A stretch of DNA of 64,000 nt from Sneathiella litorea (GTDB taxonomy: Bacteria; Pseudomonadota; Alphaproteobacteria; Sneathiellales; Sneathiellaceae): NCBI RefSeq assembly GCF_009882915.1, contig NZ_WTUW01000001.1, positions 1,054,357 to 1,118,356 on the forward strand, read 5' to 3'. Within the stretch, counting starts at the first letter, position 1; the number at the start of each line of letters is the position of its first letter. The notes under the pieces are model-generated. The model made no database searches, had not been told where the DNA came from, and saw only the letters and a program-made list of their open reading frames with translations. Made by a program: the position numbers and the translations under genes. Positions 46,189 to 54,635 of the stretch are shown here, piece after piece.

Positions 46189-47496
46189 ATGAACGTAAAT
46201 ATGTCGCCTTTTCAACGCCGAATTGAGGATCTGAAAGACCAGTATGCAGCTGAAAATCCTCGAAGCCGGGAATTGATGGCTGAGGCAGAAAGCTGGATGC
46301 CCGGTGGGAATACGCGCTCTGTCCTCCATTTTGATCCTTTTCCGCTGGTTATTGAAAAGGGAGAGGGAGCAAAGCTCTATGATGTAAACGGGCATGTAAT
46401 GCTTGATTGTGTGGGGGAATTTTCGGCGGGTCTATATGGGCATTCAGAACCGGCCATCCTAAAAGCTGTTTCGGAAGCGATGTCGAGCGGCATTGTACTT
46501 GGGGGCCCTAATCTGTATGAAGCCCGCCTTGCTGAGCTCGTCTGCAAGCGTTTCGCCTCTATGGACTTGGTCCGGTTTTGCAATTCCGGAACCGAAGCCA
46601 ACGTTTTGGCTGCGGTCACTGCACGCGAAGTCACAGGTCGATCGGCGATCGTCGTGTTTGATGGGGCTTATCATGGAGGGGTCATGACATTTGCCGGGGG
46701 ACAAAACCCGATGAATGTTCCTTTCGACTGGATTGTTCTTCCCTACAACGACCCGGCTGCAGCACGCGAAGTTTTTATTAAAAATGGTAGGCGTATCGCT
46801 GCGGTTTTTGTGGAACCCGTTCTTGGAGCGGCGGGTAATATTGCTGGAACCTATGAATTTCTCCAGACCCTTCGCGAAGAAACAGAAAAATCTGGTAGCC
46901 TGTTAATCTTTGACGAAGTAAAAACGTCCCGTCTGGGGGGTGGTGGTGTTCAAGGAATTCTTGGTATTACACCGGATATGACGACCCTCGGGAAATATTT
47001 GGGAGGGGGGTTCACGCTCGGTGCTTTTGGTGGACGAGCAGATATAATGACTCGTTTCAATCCACATGAGCCCGGAAGTCTGAAACATGCAGGAACATTT
47101 AATAATAATGTTTGCTCGATGGCTGCCGGTATAGCCGGACTGTCATCGGTTTTTACTAAAGAACGAGCTGAGGCTTTTCTTAAGCAAAGCGAGAGCTTTC
47201 GCCTGCGCCTTGGTGAAGCCTTAACCAATGTACATCCTGATTTCCATGTGACAGGGCTAGGCTCTTTAATCAGTATTCATTTTGCCAGCGTCGAACCGAA
47301 AAGCGGCGCGGATACCACTAAAGAAACACGGCAATTTCGTGATCTTCTTAGCCTGAAGGGCCTGTTGGGCGGCGTCGCCTTTACTGGACGAGGAGATATT
47401 TTCCTTTCACTTCCTATGACGGATAGTGACATGGAGATCATCCTCAAACTGATTGTTAGCACAGCGACGGAGTATTTGGATTTTCGGGAAGCTTAG
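46189..47496 (+). CDS. Class III aminotransferase resembling beta-phenylalanine aminotransferases
   Basis: The 435-residue enzyme is of the glutamate-1-semialdehyde aminomutase branch. Lys269 in TTLGKYLGGGFTLGAFGG binds the cofactor. The N-terminal stretch WMPGGNTRSVLHFDPFPLVI and CVGEFSAGLYGHSEPAI agree well, from memory, with the beta-phenylalanine aminotransferase of Variovorax paradoxus (about 434 residues), including the RSV.....PFPL part that binds the substrate carboxylate. The expected reaction is a beta-amino acid to a beta-keto acid. It ends the operon, 22 bp after the CoA-transferase, whose substrates are 3-oxo acids. Plain aminomutase function is less likely, as heme-type GSAM usually starts differently. 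Confidence 0.82.
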   Translation: MNVNMSPFQRRIEDLKDQYAAENPRSRELMAEAESWMPGGNTRSVLHFDPFPLVIEKGEGAKLYDVNGHVMLDCVGEFSAGLYGHSEPAILKAVSEAMSSGIVLGGPNLYEARLAELVCKRFASMDLVRFCNSGTEANVLAAVTAREVTGRSAIVVFDGAYHGGVMTFAGGQNPMNVPFDWIVLPYNDPAAAREVFIKNGRRIAAVFVEPVLGAAGNIAGTYEFLQTLREETEKSGSLLIFDEVKTSRLGGGGVQGILGITPDMTTLGKYLGGGFTLGAFGGRADIMTRFNPHEPGSLKHAGTFNNNVCSMAAGIAGLSSVFTKERAEAFLKQSESFRLRLGEALTNVHPDFHVTGLGSLISIHFASVEPKSGADTTKETRQFRDLLSLKGLLGGVAFTGRGDIFLSLPMTDSDMEIILKLIVSTATEYLDFREA

Positions 47497-47678
47497 ATGG
47501 TATTGCACATTACTTTCCTGCAAGCGCAGAGGTATTGTCAGACTAATCCCGCATTGACGACGATCTAATGTGATCATAATCTTTTTTTGCTCTTTCAAAG
47601 CTTTCCCCGGCATAAAACCGGCTGGCTTCTATTCTATGCTTATTTGAGACGAGATCGCATCAGTTTGACAATTGCTTT

Positions 47679-48776
47679 TCAAGAGGTGTTCTTGGCATAA
47701 AAAACTGCCGGTTCGGCAAACATCTGATTGTATATTGCAAAAAGGATTAGCAGTGACGGTACGGCGATGAAGCCACCCAATGGCCCCCATAGCCATATCC
47801 AGAATACGATGGCAAGAAACACGATGAATGGATTTAGGGTTACTCGTCGGCCAATCACCATAGGAGTCACGATTTGAGCCTCAAAGAGGTTAATGCCTAA
47901 AAATATCAAAGCTGGTGTAAGGGCGCCCAGAAGAGTAGCCGAACTGGTCAGGCCGACACCAAGTAAAATAACGAATGTTACCGCAGGCCCGATGAAAATG
48001 ACGTAATTGAGGACAGCGGCAAGCATTCCCCATAGTAATGGTGAGGGGACATCCAGAGCCCATAAGGCAATAGCTACACTTAATCCCATTCCAAGATTAA
48101 CTAAGGTTATGGCAAGCAGATAACCTGAAACCTTGCGTTCAATTTCTCGGAAAACCCGTGCTATATGCCAACGGGTTCGCCTGCTCATCGGCAGACTCAA
48201 TAGGGTCCGTCTTAGGGTGTGACGCGCCGCGACAAAGAAATAGAAGCTGGCCAGGAAGAGGACTATTTGCCCTGCAATAGTTGGCGCGAGAACCGCAGCA
48301 TCTTGAACGGCGGAACCATCTTCAACGACAACCGTCTCTCCATCTTTCTGGCCAGTCACACTTCTTAGCTGGGCTTGTAGCTCCGTGACTGTCTCCAGAT
48401 TATCCTGCCAACTTGCAAGTTCAAAACGCAGCCTTGCCCAAATTCTCGGAAGCTGGTCAATCCAGGTAGACAGAGGAGCAGCAAATACGGCTATTGCAAT
48501 GCTGATCAGGATGATAAACAGCAACACAACAATAGCTGCCGATCGGGACGCTGGAATGCGAAATCTTTCAATCCGGTCCGCTATAGGGCCGAACATGATC
48601 CCGATCACGACAGCAAGAAAAATTGGTGAAAGGATGGTCCTGGAAAAATGAAGCGCTGTGACAAGTGTGACTAAAGCAAGAAAAATAACCGATACTCTCG
48701 CAGCTGTTTCAATTCTACCTCTATGCATTTCCGCGACCCGGGAGGCATTAGGTTCTATCTTTTTCTGCTTCGGCAT
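47679..48776 (-). CDS. AI-2E family transporter (PerM/TqsA-like permease)
   Basis: The 365-residue protein has about eight membrane helices. Two (about 28-70, ISVIFLALVTLVTALHFSRTILSPIFLAVVIGIMFGPIADRI) are followed by a hydrophilic stretch, with the family block GMLAAVLNYVIFIGPAVTFVILLGVGL near residue 250 and FWIWLWGPLGGFIAVPSLL near the end. Members export autoinducer-2 or exchange ions; the role here is open. It lies at the edge of the general-stress block, and an EcfG-type promoter sits 24 bp before its ATG. Confidence 0.9.
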   Translation of the reverse strand: MPKQKKIEPNASRVAEMHRGRIETAARVSVIFLALVTLVTALHFSRTILSPIFLAVVIGIMFGPIADRIERFRIPASRSAAIVVLLFIILISIAIAVFAAPLSTWIDQLPRIWARLRFELASWQDNLETVTELQAQLRSVTGQKDGETVVVEDGSAVQDAAVLAPTIAGQIVLFLASFYFFVAARHTLRRTLLSLPMSRRTRWHIARVFREIERKVSGYLLAITLVNLGMGLSVAIALWALDVPSPLLWGMLAAVLNYVIFIGPAVTFVILLGVGLTSSATLLGALTPALIFLGINLFEAQIVTPMVIGRRVTLNPFIVFLAIVFWIWLWGPLGGFIAVPSLLILFAIYNQMFAEPAVFYAKNTS

Positions 48777-48799
48777 TGCGGAGTGTCCTTTTTCCTAAT

Positions 48800-48824
48800 A
48801 ACGGACTGATTTCAGTTAAGTTCC
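48800..48824 (-). promoter_or_regulatory. EcfG-type promoter of the AI-2E transporter
   Basis: On the minus strand this reads GGAAC, 16 bp, CGTT, an exact match to the alphaproteobacterial general stress sigma factor consensus, at a fitting distance from the start codon. Confidence 0.75.
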
Positions 48825-48886
48825 GCAAAATGATCAAATTTAGATTCTAGAAAGAGTAGCTGCGATAATGGTTTCAACATCCCTGG

Positions 48887-48914
48887 ATTATCCAGGTGCC
48901 ATTATCCAGGTGCC
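48887..48914. repeat. Two tandem copies of a 14-bp unit
   Basis: ATTATCCAGGTGCC is repeated twice without a gap, and the third unit begins ATT. It lies in the non-coding interval between the AI-2E promoter and the small gene at 49.1 kb, in which I see nothing else. Slippage is the simplest origin. Confidence 0.8.
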
Positions 48915-49098
48915 ATTTTCGAGGTTCTCTTCTATGCGGCTTCTGTTTTTCATGATCCATGATGAGGCGCTCATAGATATATAATCGGTTGCACTTTGGA
49001 GTCGTTTATGTGGAACAAACATCCGCAATCTCAAATAGTTCCCGTAAAACATTGTATTGTGTTTGAGGGAAGTGCCATTCCGGCTTTAGGGTCCCTGT

Positions 49099-49281
49099 TT
49101 AATTCAGGGTGTTTTTCCACCATATTTTTAGCAGTTGCTTTTGTCGCAATTGGGCCAGATAGTATTTTTTCGCTTTTGGATTCGTCGAAATAATTCTTTC
49201 TATGCGCCGCGCATCTGCCGGGGTCAGCACACCGTCCACATATTCCTGGATTTCTTCCTCGTTAAAATCGATTGATTTCAT
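49099..49281 (-). CDS. Short anti-sigma-like protein without membrane segment
   Basis: A 60-residue protein. The segment FNEEEIQEYVDGVLTPADARRIERIISTNPKAKKYYLAQLRQKQLLKIWW resembles the first 50 residues of FecR/RsiW-type membrane anti-sigma factors (E..YVDG.L....... .......P). The zinc motif, the membrane helix and the periplasmic part are absent. It could be a stand-alone anti-sigma for the orphan ECF factor 2.7 kb away, or a remnant of a longer gene. The ATG of MKSIDFNEEE was preferred over a longer frame. No promoter was recognised. Confidence 0.5.
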   Translation of the reverse strand: MKSIDFNEEEIQEYVDGVLTPADARRIERIISTNPKAKKYYLAQLRQKQLLKIWWKNTLN

Positions 49282-49382
49282 ACTGCTAGAATGTTCGTCA
49301 TGGGGCAATGATCAGCTCTCTTATGCCTAGTTTATGTATCTTTCCTATATGCCTAATGTTTTTCGCAGGGGTTTTGTTCCTT

Positions 49383-49407
49383 GGAACTTTTCGGACACAC
49401 CGCCGTT
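49383..49407 (+). promoter_or_regulatory. EcfG-type promoter of the DUF1328 gene
   Basis: GGAAC - 16 bp - CGTT, an exact match, with CGTT ending 37 bp before the ATG. Confidence 0.82.
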
Positions 49408-49444
49408 GGTATGTCTGTATGAAGTAAAATTAAGGAGGAATAAG

Positions 49445-49621
49445 ATGCTTGGTTGGGCAATAACATTCTTATTAATTGCACTGGTTGCTGCAGTATTTGG
49501 CTTTGGTGGGATCGCTGCTGCGTCAGCAGGAATTGCGCAGATTATTTTTGTGATTTTCGTCATTCTGTTTCTGGTTAGTGCTATCGCGCATGTCATCAGG
49601 GGCCGCAAACCCCCAATGTAA
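49445..49621 (+). CDS. DUF1328 family small membrane protein (YtjA-like)
   Basis: The 58-residue protein has two membrane helices: [25 protein letters not shown], then [21 protein letters not shown], and a basic end. This is the typical DUF1328 form. Such genes are often members of the general stress regulon of alphaproteobacteria, and here an exact EcfG promoter precedes it. AGGAGG lies 6 bp before the ATG. The longer open frame from 49334 is not supported. Confidence 0.9.
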   Translation: MLGWAITFLLIALVAAVFGFGGIAAASAGIAQIIFVIFVILFLVSAIAHVIRGRKPPM

Positions 49622-49668
49622 TCCGCATGTTTTCCATACCCCGAGATAGTACGGGCACTTCACGCTAG

Positions 49669-49699
49669 ACGGCACTTCTGTTGAGGTGCCGTTTTTATT
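49669..49699 (+). terminator. Terminator after the DUF1328 gene
   Basis: The stem ACGGCAC / GTGCCGT with a 10-nt loop is followed by TTTTATTT. Confidence 0.82.
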
Positions 49700-49733
49700 T
49701 CTCGTCTAGAACATGCTCTTGTAGAATAGGAAA

Positions 49734-51989
49734 ATGAAATATTTATCCCCGAAATTTTTTTCTGCCTATCTCGGAGTTTTGCTGTTCGGCCTGGTGTTTT
49801 GCACATTCCTGCTTGTCTTGGGTGAAAGCCGGATACGGTCAGAGAGCAAAAATATTGAGCAACTCGTACAATCTCTTTTTGAATTAGAAACTGCGAGCCT
49901 TCTGGTTGAGAAAATGCTTTTGAGCCAGCAGGGCTACATGATTTTTGGCGAGCAACATTTTCTTCATGAATATGAAGATACCAAGGTAAGGTTATCTAAA
50001 GTACATACCGATTTATCGCTCTTCAGGCTCGAAGATACGTTCCAGAGGGGAATCCTCGGGGTAGTAGGGCAGAAAATTAACCTTCTTGAAGCGGCCCTTG
50101 AAAATCGGGCTTCCAAAAGGCTGACTGTAAACACTGCGGACATAGTTACCGCAAATAGAAAAATTGATGCATTAAAAGGTGAAATTTCAGAGACTTTTGA
50201 GGCGCTAATCTTGGAAGGGAAAAGCCTTCTTGATACCCAAAACCTGTCTACCGAGGATAAAATCAGGCAAAATGAACAGCTTATGCTGGTCACGGCAGCC
50301 ATCGCAATATTACTCATAATGTCAATTGCAGGAAATTTTATTCTCAGGAGTAGTTTTCGCCGGCTTATCACAGGCGAGGTTTCTGAAGAAGAGGAGGTCC
50401 TGGAGCTTGCGGTCGAAGGCAGCAAGGATGGGATATTTGACTGGGATATTCAGTCGGGTGACGTAAATTATTCTGATCAGTTTATCACCATGCTGGGGTG
50501 TGAGCCTGACGAATTTAAGGGAAGTTTTGAAGACTTCACGGATAGGCTTCATCCAGAAGAGAAGGAAACAGTCCAGAATTATATCGATCTTTATATAAAC
50601 GGGCGGTTGTCTGAATATTCAAATACATTTCGCATGCGGCATAAATCCGGGCGCTGGATTTGGATAAGGGCGCGTGGGTCCGTCATGCAGGACGATAATG
50701 GTGAGCCTGCCCGGTTTGTCGGCACGGTAACGGATATTAGCGCGGAAAAAGACTACGAGTTGAAACTGGAAATGGCGATTCAGAAAGCGGAGAAAGCTAA
50801 CGCTGCCAAAAGCGAGTTTCTGGCGCATATGAGCCACGAGATAAGGACACCTTTGACAGCCATTACCGGTGTTGCTGAAATATTGGCTCAAAGTTCGCAT
50901 GAGCTGGATGAGAAAAAGCAGAAGCTCGTCAAGGTGCTGCACTCCAGTTCCATTAGCCTGAAAGACCTCATATCTGACATACTTGATTTTTCCAAGATAG
51001 AGAGCGGCGAGCTTGAACTGGAGGAAACGTCGTTTAGCCTGCCGAGTGTTTTTGAGCACATAACGAGCATAATGTCCGTGCGGACAAAAGAGAAAAATCT
51101 GGAGTTTGTATTCGATTACGCAGATGTAAAGGACCTGGACTTCTATGGAGACTCTGTCCGCATCCGTCAGATACTGATTAACCTTATCGGTAACGCAATC
51201 AAATTCACGGAAGAGGGGCATGTCCACGTCAAGGCCAGGACCGAAGATCAAGGCGGTTTTTCCGCACTCAGAATTGATGTCGAGGATACGGGCATCGGCA
51301 TTTCCGACGAACAAGCGGAAATAATTTTTGAGCGCTTCAAGCAAGCTGACTCAACGGTATCCCGGAAATTTGGCGGCACGGGACTTGGGCTACCTATATC
51401 GAAGAAGCTTGCCAGCTTAATGGGGGGGAGCATCGAGGTCGAAAGTGAGATTGGAAAAGGATCCAAATTTTCCTTTATCTTGCCGATTATCGCAGGTATC
51501 GAAGAGCTTGTGGAGGGAACGGATCAGGATGAAACCGCCAGAAAGAAGCGTATCGAGGAGCTGAAAGCGCATATTGAAAAAGAAAAGAAAGCCTTACTTG
51601 TCGAAGACTATGAAGGAAACATTACGGTCCTGGGGCATATTCTTGAAGAAATGAACGTTCAGTTTGATATCGCCAAGACAGGCCTGGAAGCCGTAAACCT
51701 GTGGAAGGAAAACCACTATGGCCTCATCCTGATGGATATCCAAATGCCGGAGATGGATGGGTTTACCAGTACAAGGCTAATACGAAGCATAGAAAGCGAA
51801 AAGGGCTTTAGTCGAACACCGATCGTCGGAATGACGGCTCATGCCCTTGTCAGCGATAAGGAGAAATGTCTTGAAGCAGGTATGGACGGATATTTACCAA
51901 AGCCCATCGTCGAAATTGACCTTAAGGCGACAGTTTTGGAATATCTAGGCGATTTTGTCAGGGTGGAAGAGGAAAGCCCGGAAAATTAA
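49734..51989 (+). CDS. CHASE3-like hybrid sensor histidine kinase
   Basis: A 751-residue kinase. Order: TM helix (about 11-31), a helical periplasmic CHASE3-like domain (35-180), TM helix (185-205), PAS domain (about 222-340, with LHPEEKETV), HisKA with phospho-acceptor His368 in SHEIRTPLTA, HATPase (NLIGNAIKFT, DTGIGI and FGGTGLGLPISK), and a receiver domain with Asp668 in LILMDIQMPEMDG. It should sense a signal at the membrane and pass phosphate to its own receiver. It is beside an EcfG-like sigma factor and an OmpR-type regulator. No His-phosphotransfer protein is visible in the window. Confidence 0.93.
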   Translation: MKYLSPKFFSAYLGVLLFGLVFCTFLLVLGESRIRSESKNIEQLVQSLFELETASLLVEKMLLSQQGYMIFGEQHFLHEYEDTKVRLSKVHTDLSLFRLEDTFQRGILGVVGQKINLLEAALENRASKRLTVNTADIVTANRKIDALKGEISETFEALILEGKSLLDTQNLSTEDKIRQNEQLMLVTAAIAILLIMSIAGNFILRSSFRRLITGEVSEEEEVLELAVEGSKDGIFDWDIQSGDVNYSDQFITMLGCEPDEFKGSFEDFTDRLHPEEKETVQNYIDLYINGRLSEYSNTFRMRHKSGRWIWIRARGSVMQDDNGEPARFVGTVTDISAEKDYELKLEMAIQKAEKANAAKSEFLAHMSHEIRTPLTAITGVAEILAQSSHELDEKKQKLVKVLHSSSISLKDLISDILDFSKIESGELELEETSFSLPSVFEHITSIMSVRTKEKNLEFVFDYADVKDLDFYGDSVRIRQILINLIGNAIKFTEEGHVHVKARTEDQGGFSALRIDVEDTGIGISDEQAEIIFERFKQADSTVSRKFGGTGLGLPISKKLASLMGGSIEVESEIGKGSKFSFILPIIAGIEELVEGTDQDETARKKRIEELKAHIEKEKKALLVEDYEGNITVLGHILEEMNVQFDIAKTGLEAVNLWKENHYGLILMDIQMPEMDGFTSTRLIRSIESEKGFSRTPIVGMTAHALVSDKEKCLEAGMDGYLPKPIVEIDLKATVLEYLGDFVRVEEESPEN

Positions 51990-52010
51990 TCCGGGCCTTC
52001 AAGTGAAAAC

Positions 52011-52499
52011 TTAATTTGCGGCAGTTGTTTCCAATTGCTGCTGTAAATTCTCGCGAGCGCGCGAAAGACGGGAACGCACTGTTCCAATAGCGATATTCAG
52101 GAATTCAGAAACTTCCTGATAGCTCATGCCTTGGACACAGATCAGGATCAGTATCTCCTGATGCTCATGAGACAGCCTGCTCATGGCCTCATTCACTGAC
52201 TGAAGCTCAATTTGCTTATCCTGCGGCGCTTCAATGGATTCTGCTTCCAGATAGCTTTCCGGATCGTACTTTGTTTCGAATTTTGCCTTGCGGCGGTAGT
52301 CGGAAACAAACTGGTTGTACATGATCTTCGATGTCCATTTGAAAAGATCCGTATTCTCCTGAAACAAATGCTTCTTCTCAATTGCTCTTAATAGCGTATA
52401 TTGAAGCAAATCTTCTGCATCATGATTGTTCTGCGTCAGGCGACGGGCGAAATTTTTTAGTCCGGACACCTCTGTAGTCAATTCTTGATTGTTGAACAT
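52011..52499 (-). CDS. ECF sigma factor of the EcfG/general stress type
   Basis: The 162-residue protein has the two ECF regions: NFARRLTQNNHDAEDLLQYTLLRAIEKKHLFQENTDLFKWTSKIMYNQFVSDYRRK (region 2) and LSHEHQEILILICVQGMSYQEVSEFLNIAIGTVRSRLSRARENL (region 4). The DLFKW.....NQF..DYRRK and GTVRSRLSRAR segments resemble EcfG factors, which read GGAAC-N16-CGTT promoters, several of which are found nearby. No NepR or PhyR gene is adjacent, so its anti-sigma partner is not visible. It is divergent from the response regulator gene and convergent with the kinase gene. Confidence 0.85.
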   Translation of the reverse strand: MFNNQELTTEVSGLKNFARRLTQNNHDAEDLLQYTLLRAIEKKHLFQENTDLFKWTSKIMYNQFVSDYRRKAKFETKYDPESYLEAESIEAPQDKQIELQSVNEAMSRLSHEHQEILILICVQGMSYQEVSEFLNIAIGTVRSRLSRARENLQQQLETTAAN

Positions 52500-52662
52500 T
52501 TGCGTCTTCCTTTTCGCTAATCGTTAATCGATATTGCAAAATGGAAGGTAGTCGACCGATGTAACCTGAGATTTTCGCCTTTGTATCAATCGCGAAAGAG
52601 TTTGTAACATTTTTGTAAATGGCTGGAAGAAGCCCTTAGAAGCCTTAAAAGGGGTAGCTCTA

Positions 52663-53379
52663 ATGAATAAGGGTGCAGTCCTGTTAGTTGACGACGATGA
52701 AGGGCTCAGAATAGTGATGACACATTATTTTGAATCCGAGGGTTATTCAGTCGTTACTGCAAAAGATGGCTCCGAAGTCACGGCGAAGCTCAACTCCGAG
52801 AAGCTGGATGTTATCCTGCTCGATCTGGTTCTGCCGGATACGGAAGGTACCAGCCTTATCCCGATCATAAGGCAATCGACATCGGTCCCTATAATTGTTG
52901 TCAGCGGCAAGAATGATACAACTGAAAAAATCATCTGTCTGGAATTGGGGGCGGATGACTATCTAACGAAGCCTTTTGAAATGCGAGAACTAAAGGCACG
53001 CGTCAAGGCCGCGATGCGGCGCGCGAAAGACAATTTGGCCGCAGAGTCGACTGGTTCTGACAATAAACCAACATCTGACGTTATCGCTTTTGGCAGCTTC
53101 ACGATGGATCGCAATCAGTATCAGGTTTTTGACAGCGAGGGTAACTCCGTTGATTTTACAGTTGGCGAGTTCAAGCTGCTGGAGGCATTGGCCACCGCTC
53201 CCAAACGAACTTTAAGTCGCGAGCAATTATTCGAGCTGACCCGTGACGGCGAGTTTGATGCCTATGATCGTGCAATCGATATTCAGATAGGCCGCATTCG
53301 CAAAAAACTTGGAGAGGACGGTCCAAACCTCATCAAGACGATGCGTGGTGTTGGCTACATGTACGCGCCCCCGAGCTAG
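52663..53379 (+). CDS. OmpR/PhoB family response regulator
   Basis: The 238-residue regulator has a receiver domain with Asp54 (LDVILLDLVLPDTEG), the acidic pocket VDDDEG and the switch lysine in YLTKPFEMRELKARVKAAMRR. A winged-helix DNA-binding domain follows (about 145-238, FTVGEFKLLEALATAPKRTLSREQLF ... GRIRKKLGEDGPNLIKTMRGVGYMYAPP). It is divergent from the ECF factor, with the CHASE3 kinase on the other side of that gene. The kinase may phosphorylate it, although a hybrid kinase would need a phosphorelay. Confidence 0.95.
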   Translation: MNKGAVLLVDDDEGLRIVMTHYFESEGYSVVTAKDGSEVTAKLNSEKLDVILLDLVLPDTEGTSLIPIIRQSTSVPIIVVSGKNDTTEKIICLELGADDYLTKPFEMRELKARVKAAMRRAKDNLAAESTGSDNKPTSDVIAFGSFTMDRNQYQVFDSEGNSVDFTVGEFKLLEALATAPKRTLSREQLFELTRDGEFDAYDRAIDIQIGRIRKKLGEDGPNLIKTMRGVGYMYAPPS

Positions 53380-53396
53380 GCACCAATCAAAACATT

Positions 53397-53421
53397 GGAA
53401 CTTTATTCTGATTTGACAGTT
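53397..53421 (+). promoter_or_regulatory. EcfG-like promoter of the DUF883 gene
   Basis: GGAAC - 16 bp - AGTT, with one base different from CGTT, 36 bp before the ATG. The match is good but not perfect. Confidence 0.6.
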
Positions 53422-53456
53422 CGTTGAGTGTGAACGAAATCAAATGGAGTTTTACA

Positions 53457-53744
53457 ATGGTCAAATCTAACGAAACCTCCCCGGAAATTGACGCGCTGAA
53501 AGAAGATCTCGCGGCATTGAAAAAACATATGTCCGAACTTACCGCTAGCCTGAAGCAGGATGGCGTTGACGAGGCCGGCAGAATCAGCTCAAAAGCAAAG
53601 GAAAAGCTTGGTGATCTGAAGGATCGAGGTAGTCAGGGCCTTGAGGCGGTAGAGAATAAGGTCAGAGAAAAGCCGGGCCAGAGCATCGCGATCGCGTTTG
53701 CAGCCGGGTTCCTGGCAAGCTTGCTCCTGCGGAACCGGAGCTAG
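53457..53744 (+). CDS. DUF883 family (ElaB/YqjD-like) membrane-anchored protein
   Basis: The 95-residue protein has an amphipathic, charged N-terminal part (about 1-72) that can form a coiled coil (ALKEDLAALKKHMSELTASLKQ), and a C-terminal membrane anchor (SIAIAFAAGFLASLLLRNRS). This is the DUF883 layout, in which some members tie ribosomes to the membrane in stationary phase. The ATG of MVKSNETSPE was chosen over an in-frame start 11 codons up, because that one falls in the promoter. It forms an operon with the holin-like gene 3 bp downstream. Confidence 0.85.
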   Translation: MVKSNETSPEIDALKEDLAALKKHMSELTASLKQDGVDEAGRISSKAKEKLGDLKDRGSQGLEAVENKVREKPGQSIAIAFAAGFLASLLLRNRS

Positions 53745-53747
53745 GCC

Positions 53748-54179
53748 GTGAACCCGCTGCTGGAAATATTACAGCAAACGCTCATGGATAATCTGGCGCC
53801 TAGAAAGTCAGGTATTTTGCAGCGAGGAGCAATTGGGGCTTCCGTTATTGTCCTAACCGTCGCCTTATCGTTCATTGCATTGTTCTTTCTGGCGCTGGCC
53901 TTTTATAGCTGGATGGTCCTATATGTGATTCCGCCGCTTGCGGCACTGGCCACTGCGGGCGGCATTCTTTTAATATGCCTGTTTGTTATGACAGGTCTGT
54001 ACTTCATGTTGAAGTCAAAGCCGACTCCTCCCTCGCAGGCGGATGAAACCGCGCAGGCGATCTCGGCTCTGGCTGCGCTTGCAGGCGACGAGCTTGGAAA
54101 AACAGTTGAAACCAATCCGAAAACGACTTTGTTGGTCGCGGGTATTGTCGGCCTTATCGCTGGAAAATATCTGCAGTAG
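53748..54179 (+). CDS. Holin-X-like small membrane protein (phage holin superfamily type)
   Basis: The 143-residue protein has two membrane helices (about 30-57, VIVLTVALSFIALFFLALAFYSWM, and 63-83, LAALATAGGILLICLFVMTGLYFM). A polar region follows, then a final helix (TTLLVAGIVGLIAGKYLQ). The order and size match the holin-X family that often accompanies DUF883 genes in proteobacteria, where it is a stress-envelope protein and not a phage lysis gene. The start is GTG, 3 bp after the DUF883 stop. The function is unproven. Confidence 0.72.
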   Translation: MNPLLEILQQTLMDNLAPRKSGILQRGAIGASVIVLTVALSFIALFFLALAFYSWMVLYVIPPLAALATAGGILLICLFVMTGLYFMLKSKPTPPSQADETAQAISALAALAGDELGKTVETNPKTTLLVAGIVGLIAGKYLQ

Positions 54180-54182
54180 GGC

Positions 54183-54207
54183 GGAACTAATTTTGTCCCT
54201 TGGCGTT
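54183..54207 (+). promoter_or_regulatory. EcfG-type promoter of the entericidin gene
   Basis: GGAAC - 16 bp - CGTT, an exact match, beginning 3 bp after the preceding stop codon. CGTT ends 39 bp before the ATG. Confidence 0.82.
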
Positions 54208-54246
54208 GGTTGATTGATGTTTAAGGTCAAACGAAAGGACAGGTCA

Positions 54247-54399
54247 ATGAGCTTTATAAGCAAGGAAGTACGCCATATTTTCATGATAGGGTTCATCGCC
54301 CTTGCGTCTCTGTCACTTGCTGCATGCGAGACGATGGAAGGTGCTGGCGAGGACATCGAGGATGCGGGTGAAGCCATTCAGAAAAAGGCAAATGAATAG
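54247..54399 (+). CDS. Entericidin-like small lipoprotein
   Basis: A 50-residue protein. The membrane segment FMIGFIALASLSLAAC ends in a lipobox (LAAC), and the mature part (CETMEGAGEDIEDAGEAIQKKANE) has the small Gly/Asp/Glu-rich repeat of EcnA/EcnB. Entericidins are bacteriolytic or stress-related lipoproteins of the cell envelope. An exact EcfG promoter precedes it. The ATG of MSFISKEV follows a GGACAGGT stretch; the longer frame begins inside the promoter leader. Confidence 0.88.
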   Translation: MSFISKEVRHIFMIGFIALASLSLAACETMEGAGEDIEDAGEAIQKKANE

Positions 54400-54438
54400 A
54401 TAGAAGCCGCTCACAGTTTTATGCCTCCGAATGTTAGT

Positions 54439-54468
54439 AAAGCCGCCTTTAAAAGGCGGCTTTACTTT
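54439..54468 (+). terminator. Terminator after the entericidin gene
   Basis: The stem AAAGCCGCC / GGCGGCTTT has a 7-nt loop and is followed by ACTTTT. The symmetrical A and T flanks allow function in both directions. Confidence 0.8.
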
Positions 54469-54635
54469 TGTTATGGGATTAACTTTCCTGCTCCGGCGGG
54501 CAAGAGTATAAAAGCGCAGGTGCCGCTGATTTTCGAGGAGAAGTCACGCTTTCCCTCCGTAAATGTTTCTGACATAACAAACGCTGGGTCAGTATGTTAA
54601 ACTGACCGGGATCGGCAATTTGCGAAGGAAAAAAC

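Noticed and set aside
48841-48960. Short tandem repeat considered as CRISPR-like or iteron-like
   Set aside because: Only two adjacent 14-bp units occur, with no spacers and no cas or rep genes nearby.
53748-54179. Holin-like protein considered as a sign of prophage
   Set aside because: No phage structural, lysis or replication genes are near. The pairing with DUF883 and stress promoters is typical of chromosomal envelope genes.
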